Source of the DNA: Chitinophagia bacterium
Lineage (GTDB): Bacteria; Bacteroidota; Bacteroidia; Chitinophagales; Chitinophagaceae
Reading direction: 5' to 3'
Length of the DNA: 7,409 nucleotides
Assembly (NCBI GenBank): GCA_010021705.1
Contig: RGMU01000072.1
Coordinates: 1-7,409 of the forward strand
Shown here: in pieces, positions 4,881-7,409 of the stretch
Layout of the letters: every line of letters begins with the position of its first letter
Numbering within the stretch: the stretch's first letter is position 1
Notes under the pieces: model-generated
What the model was told of the DNA's origin: nothing
What the model saw: the letters and a program-made list of their open reading frames with translations, nothing else
Databases searched by the model: none
Program-made: the position numbers and the translations under genes

Positions 4881-6272
4881 ATGAATTGTATCTATTGTAA
4901 CGCCACAATGCCTGAAAAGGCACTTTTCTGCCCCGAATGCGCTTCGCAATCTAAATGCAAAAGTTGCAGCGAACTATTGATAAAAGACGCTAAATTATGC
5001 GTCTATTGCGGTGAAGACGTAAAGCAAAAAACTACCGGCAAAGGCATGAACAGCATTGAGTTTACGGAAAACGAAAACGGGGGCAGGAGCTTTAAAGCCA
5101 CCTTTTCAGACACGGTGGGGCAAAGTATTATAGATTCTTTAGGCATAATTATTGCCGACAAAATAGCCGGTAGAAAATTAACGATTGAGATACCCGAAGT
5201 GCCGGAAAGCGATTTTCAACCTTTGTTAACGGAAACCGAATTTTTTCACATTCCTGATGTATATGAAGACACACCCCAACAAACTGTTAATGATACCGCC
5301 AACGACCTAAATGCCGAGTTTGATTTGTTGATAAAAAATGATGTTGTAAGCCATGAAGAAAATGATAAAATAAATGATGTTGTAAACGATACAGAAATTG
5401 AAGATGATATAGCATTAATGCAGGCAGAACTTGCCAATTACCCTCCTGTAATAGACGCAAGCAATGACGAGTTTATGCACGATTTAGAGCAAATATTTAA
5501 GGAAGAAGTGGATGCCGATGATATAGATTTTGATATGGAAATAGACCAATCTAATGTGCCTACCGAACCCATTTTTGTTCATATACCGGATATTAGTTCT
5601 TTCATTCAAAGTGCATTTATCCCCGCACCACAAGAAGCGGAAAAAAATGATGTTGAAGCCGAGTTGTTGCCCATAATAGAACCTATAACAGCACTACCCA
5701 TTATTAGTATTGAACCCACCGCTACAACATCACCAAAAAATGATGTTGAAACCACCGCTATAGCATCACAAAAAAATGATGTTGAAACTACCGCTACAAC
5801 ATCACCAAAAAATGATGTTGAACAGCAGGGTAAGCCTATTGACATACACAGCAGCTTTCCGCTATTACTTGAAACAAAACTTAAAGCCAAATCTAAGCGT
5901 GAATACGGGCAGCAATTAGTGTTGCTTTATGTGTATTATAATGCGTTGCTAAACAAACAATCGGTGAAGCGTAGCGACCTTTGGCTGCTATTAGACCAAG
6001 CAGGCGTGGCAGACGGGAATATACGGTCATGGATAGGGAAAAATTCGCTGTTAAATATTGTTAATGACTATGCCGAGCTAACCAAAGCAGGCTTGCACGC
6101 CGCTCAGGAGTATATTAACGAAATATTAGACAATACGCTACCCGATGTGTTGCAGCAACCTGCGCAAGAGCCACCCCTAATAGTGCGCAAACCCGGCAAA
6201 GCCAAGCATGACGATGGTGCCGTAGAGACCCCCTTTCCGGCTACGCTATCTTCGGGTATGTTAGCACCATAG
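4881..6272 (+). CDS. Double zinc-ribbon protein with acidic KNDV-repeat middle and winged-helix-like C-terminus, unknown function
   Basis: 463 residues from the ATG at 4881. An in-frame ATG at 4869 would add four residues (MYLY), but the later start gives the usual zinc-ribbon opening 'MNCIYC'. Two ribbons of identical spacing, C-x2-C-x10-C-x2-C, use Cys 3/6/17/20 and 26/29/40/43 and should bind two zinc ions. Residues about 57-105 form a short, possibly folded segment ('NSIEFTENENGG', 'FKATFSDTVGQSI'). Residues 105-320 are long, acidic and probably disordered, with 'HIPD' twice (123-126, 234-237) and KNDV five times, including three tandem 12-residue repeats. Residues about 327-419 ('SKREYGQQLVLLYVYYNAL' to 'AAQEYINEIL') are predicted helical and resemble a winged-helix module. 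No membrane or signal segment is seen, so it is probably cytoplasmic. Domain order suggests an adaptor or nucleic-acid-linked regulator, but I do not recognise the family and assign no function. Confidence 0.85.
   Translation: MNCIYCNATMPEKALFCPECASQSKCKSCSELLIKDAKLCVYCGEDVKQKTTGKGMNSIEFTENENGGRSFKATFSDTVGQSIIDSLGIIIADKIAGRKLTIEIPEVPESDFQPLLTETEFFHIPDVYEDTPQQTVNDTANDLNAEFDLLIKNDVVSHEENDKINDVVNDTEIEDDIALMQAELANYPPVIDASNDEFMHDLEQIFKEEVDADDIDFDMEIDQSNVPTEPIFVHIPDISSFIQSAFIPAPQEAEKNDVEAELLPIIEPITALPIISIEPTATTSPKNDVETTAIASQKNDVETTATTSPKNDVEQQGKPIDIHSSFPLLLETKLKAKSKREYGQQLVLLYVYYNALLNKQSVKRSDLWLLLDQAGVADGNIRSWIGKNSLLNIVNDYAELTKAGLHAAQEYINEILDNTLPDVLQQPAQEPPLIVRKPGKAKHDDGAVETPFPATLSSGMLAP
5718..5825 (+). 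repeat. Three tandem 36-bp coding repeats
   Basis: Units 5718-5753, 5754-5789 and 5790-5825 encode TATTSPKNDVET, TAIASQKNDVET and TATTSPKNDVEQ. The first 33 bases of units 1 and 3 are identical, while unit 2 differs from them at 3 of those positions. The core AAAAAATGATGTTG also occurs outside the array, in the same frame, at 5333-5346 and 5642-5655, with a near copy around 5371-5382. It is an in-frame minisatellite within the disordered part of the zinc-ribbon protein. Confidence 0.9.
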
Positions 6273-6275
6273 AGG

Positions 6276-7409
6276 CTACTTTTTTCTTTTTTGGGCATCG
6301 GCGCGCTTTTGCCACTTCGCCATGTATTCGGGCTTTACGTCCCAGCCAAATTTTTGGGCATCTTTAGCATAACGAACAGCCATAGTGTCGTTGCCAATGG
6401 TGTCATAGGCTATGGCTAAGTTAAAGGCAGCAGATTTTTGCACTTCCGTATTGTTAAATACCATAGAAACTTCCCAGTCGGTGATAGCGTCTTGTATTTT
6501 GCCGGTGCTGTATTTAGCCACACCCCTGTAGAAGTAATAATAGGGGTTGCGGTTGTTCATTTTTAGCAAAATATTATATTCGGCTAATGCTGCTTCAAAT
6601 TTACCTGCCTGTACATGGCTAAAAGCCATTTCGTTAATCTTTTTTTCTGTAGCGGGGTCAGCTTTTTGCTTACCATTGGCGGCAGAAAGTTGGTTAGTAA
6701 GGGTGGTGTCTTGCGGATTATTATTGGGCTGTTGGTTGGGGTTAACAGGGGCATTGTCGGCAGGAATAACGGTAGCTTGGTTGGCGGGGTCTCCGGCAAG
6801 TGCGCCCTTGCCCATAGCCTCTAATTGAGTGCTCATGTTAAAGGCTTCATCAGCTTTGTTGTAGTCGCCAAGCAGCGAATAGGCTTTGCCAATGTTGCGC
6901 CATACATACCTATCGGCACTGCGTAGCAGGGTAAGAATGTGGTAATCGTCTAAAGCCTTTGAGGCAAAGGAAGGGTCGTTGGTTTTGTAGGCTTTGTCTA
7001 AGTAGAAATTGCCGCGCCATTTGTAGCTAAGCAATGCCTGCTTAGGGTAGCGTTCAATGGCATCGGTCAGGAGCGATTCTGCATCGTGCCAAGCCAATGT
7101 TCTGCCATAGCACAATACGCCCAATGAGATAGAAAAAAGTGTTAAAACTATAACTAAAGATGACCTGAATTGCGGAAAATGCAAGCGAACAAGGTTAAGC
7201 AAATAGGCTATCATAAACAACCAACCAATGTAGGCACAGTAGGAATAGCGGTCTGCCATAATGGCAGCACCACAGCTGATAAATTGCAATACAAAAATGA
7301 GGTTTGACAAGAAAAACCCAAAGCCAAAAGCAACTACCCAAAATATTTTTTTGTTTAGCTTATAGGTAATAAAAAGCAAAGAAAGGGGCAAAAGGGTGGC
7401 TATAAAGGG
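6276..7409 (-). CDS. Polytopic membrane protein with C-terminal TPRs, GT-C/TMTC-like (5' end cut by window)
   Basis: The frame is open to the window edge (377 residues visible, beginning 'PFIATLLPLSL'). The TTG at 7391 encodes an internal leucine, not a start. About four membrane helices lie in the first 100 residues (about 1-16, 21-44, 56-76, 84-102), with 'MADRYSY' at 51-57 and 'CYGRTLAWHDAESLL' just after the last helix. This pattern, followed by TPRs, matches the C-terminal half of GT-C fold, TMTC-like proteins, where a polytopic, potentially lipid-sugar-dependent glycosyltransferase carries extracytoplasmic TPRs. TPR-like helices flank an Asn/Pro/Gln-rich linker (about 206-250), and the protein ends in a basic 'QKRKK'. 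The catalytic N-terminal part is outside the window, so enzymatic activity is inferred only. It converges on the zinc-ribbon gene with stop codons 3 bases apart. Confidence 0.82.
   Translation of the reverse strand, partial: PFIATLLPLSLLFITYKLNKKIFWVVAFGFGFFLSNLIFVLQFISCGAAIMADRYSYCAYIGWLFMIAYLLNLVRLHFPQFRSSLVIVLTLFSISLGVLCYGRTLAWHDAESLLTDAIERYPKQALLSYKWRGNFYLDKAYKTNDPSFASKALDDYHILTLLRSADRYVWRNIGKAYSLLGDYNKADEAFNMSTQLEAMGKGALAGDPANQATVIPADNAPVNPNQQPNNNPQDTTLTNQLSAANGKQKADPATEKKINEMAFSHVQAGKFEAALAEYNILLKMNNRNPYYYFYRGVAKYSTGKIQDAITDWEVSMVFNNTEVQKSAAFNLAIAYDTIGNDTMAVRYAKDAQKFGWDVKPEYMAKWQKRADAQKRKK

Noticed and set aside
5718..5825. CRISPR-like array
   Set aside because: The repeats are directly adjacent, multiples of three long, without spacers, and translate in frame within a long gene.
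6547..6828. Plus-strand frames at 6547-6828 and 6615-6824 with hydrophobic translations
   Set aside because: They lie opposite the well-supported TPR/linker region of the minus-strand membrane protein and have no domain of their own.

Overview
The window reads as chromosomal DNA of a Bacteroidota bacterium, most likely an environmental Chitinophagia, Sphingobacteriia or Cytophagia type. Four things point there: a TonB with the phylum's characteristic N-terminal 'ILSADYLDIIF' motif; promoter elements of the phylum's TTG / TAnnTTTG type; start codons without Shine-Dalgarno sequences; and a DeaD-type helicase ending in an RGG-like tail. No phage, plasmid or complete insertion-sequence gene is visible.

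Layout, left to right on the + strand: the 3' part (nearly all) of a TonB energy transducer gene (1-723), closed by a hairpin terminator (753-783). Next comes a small gene (877-1080) for a secreted, Lys/Pro-rich 67-residue protein, preceded by a good sigma-54 (-24/-12) promoter match at 838-853. A structured non-coding stretch (1096-1213) carries two palindromes, one of them a GC-rich REP-like hairpin. A DEAD-box RNA helicase of the DeaD/CsdA type (1263-3041) has its own promoter at 1203-1235. It is followed, only 38 and 11 bases apart, by a TPR lipoprotein (3080-4099) and ribulose-phosphate 3-epimerase rpe (4111-4758). A second housekeeping-type promoter (4787-4819) leads into an unrecognised 463-residue protein (4881-6272) with two N-terminal zinc ribbons, a long acidic low-complexity middle with KNDV repeats, and a winged-helix-like C-terminal region. 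Converging on it, with stop codons 3 bases apart, is the 3' part of a polytopic membrane protein with a TPR tail (complement 6276-7409, open at the window edge). It resembles the GT-C / TMTC-like glycosyltransferase architecture.

How the genes relate: this looks like ordinary chromosome with mostly single-function genes, not a clear defence or mobile island. TonB powers outer-membrane transport, rpe belongs to the pentose phosphate pathway and the helicase remodels RNA. The helicase-TPR-rpe run may be co-transcribed but has no evident shared pathway. The least explained parts are the zinc-ribbon/KNDV-repeat protein, the sigma-54-linked small basic secreted peptide and the palindromic element before the helicase gene. 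I did not find a convincing new multi-gene system.
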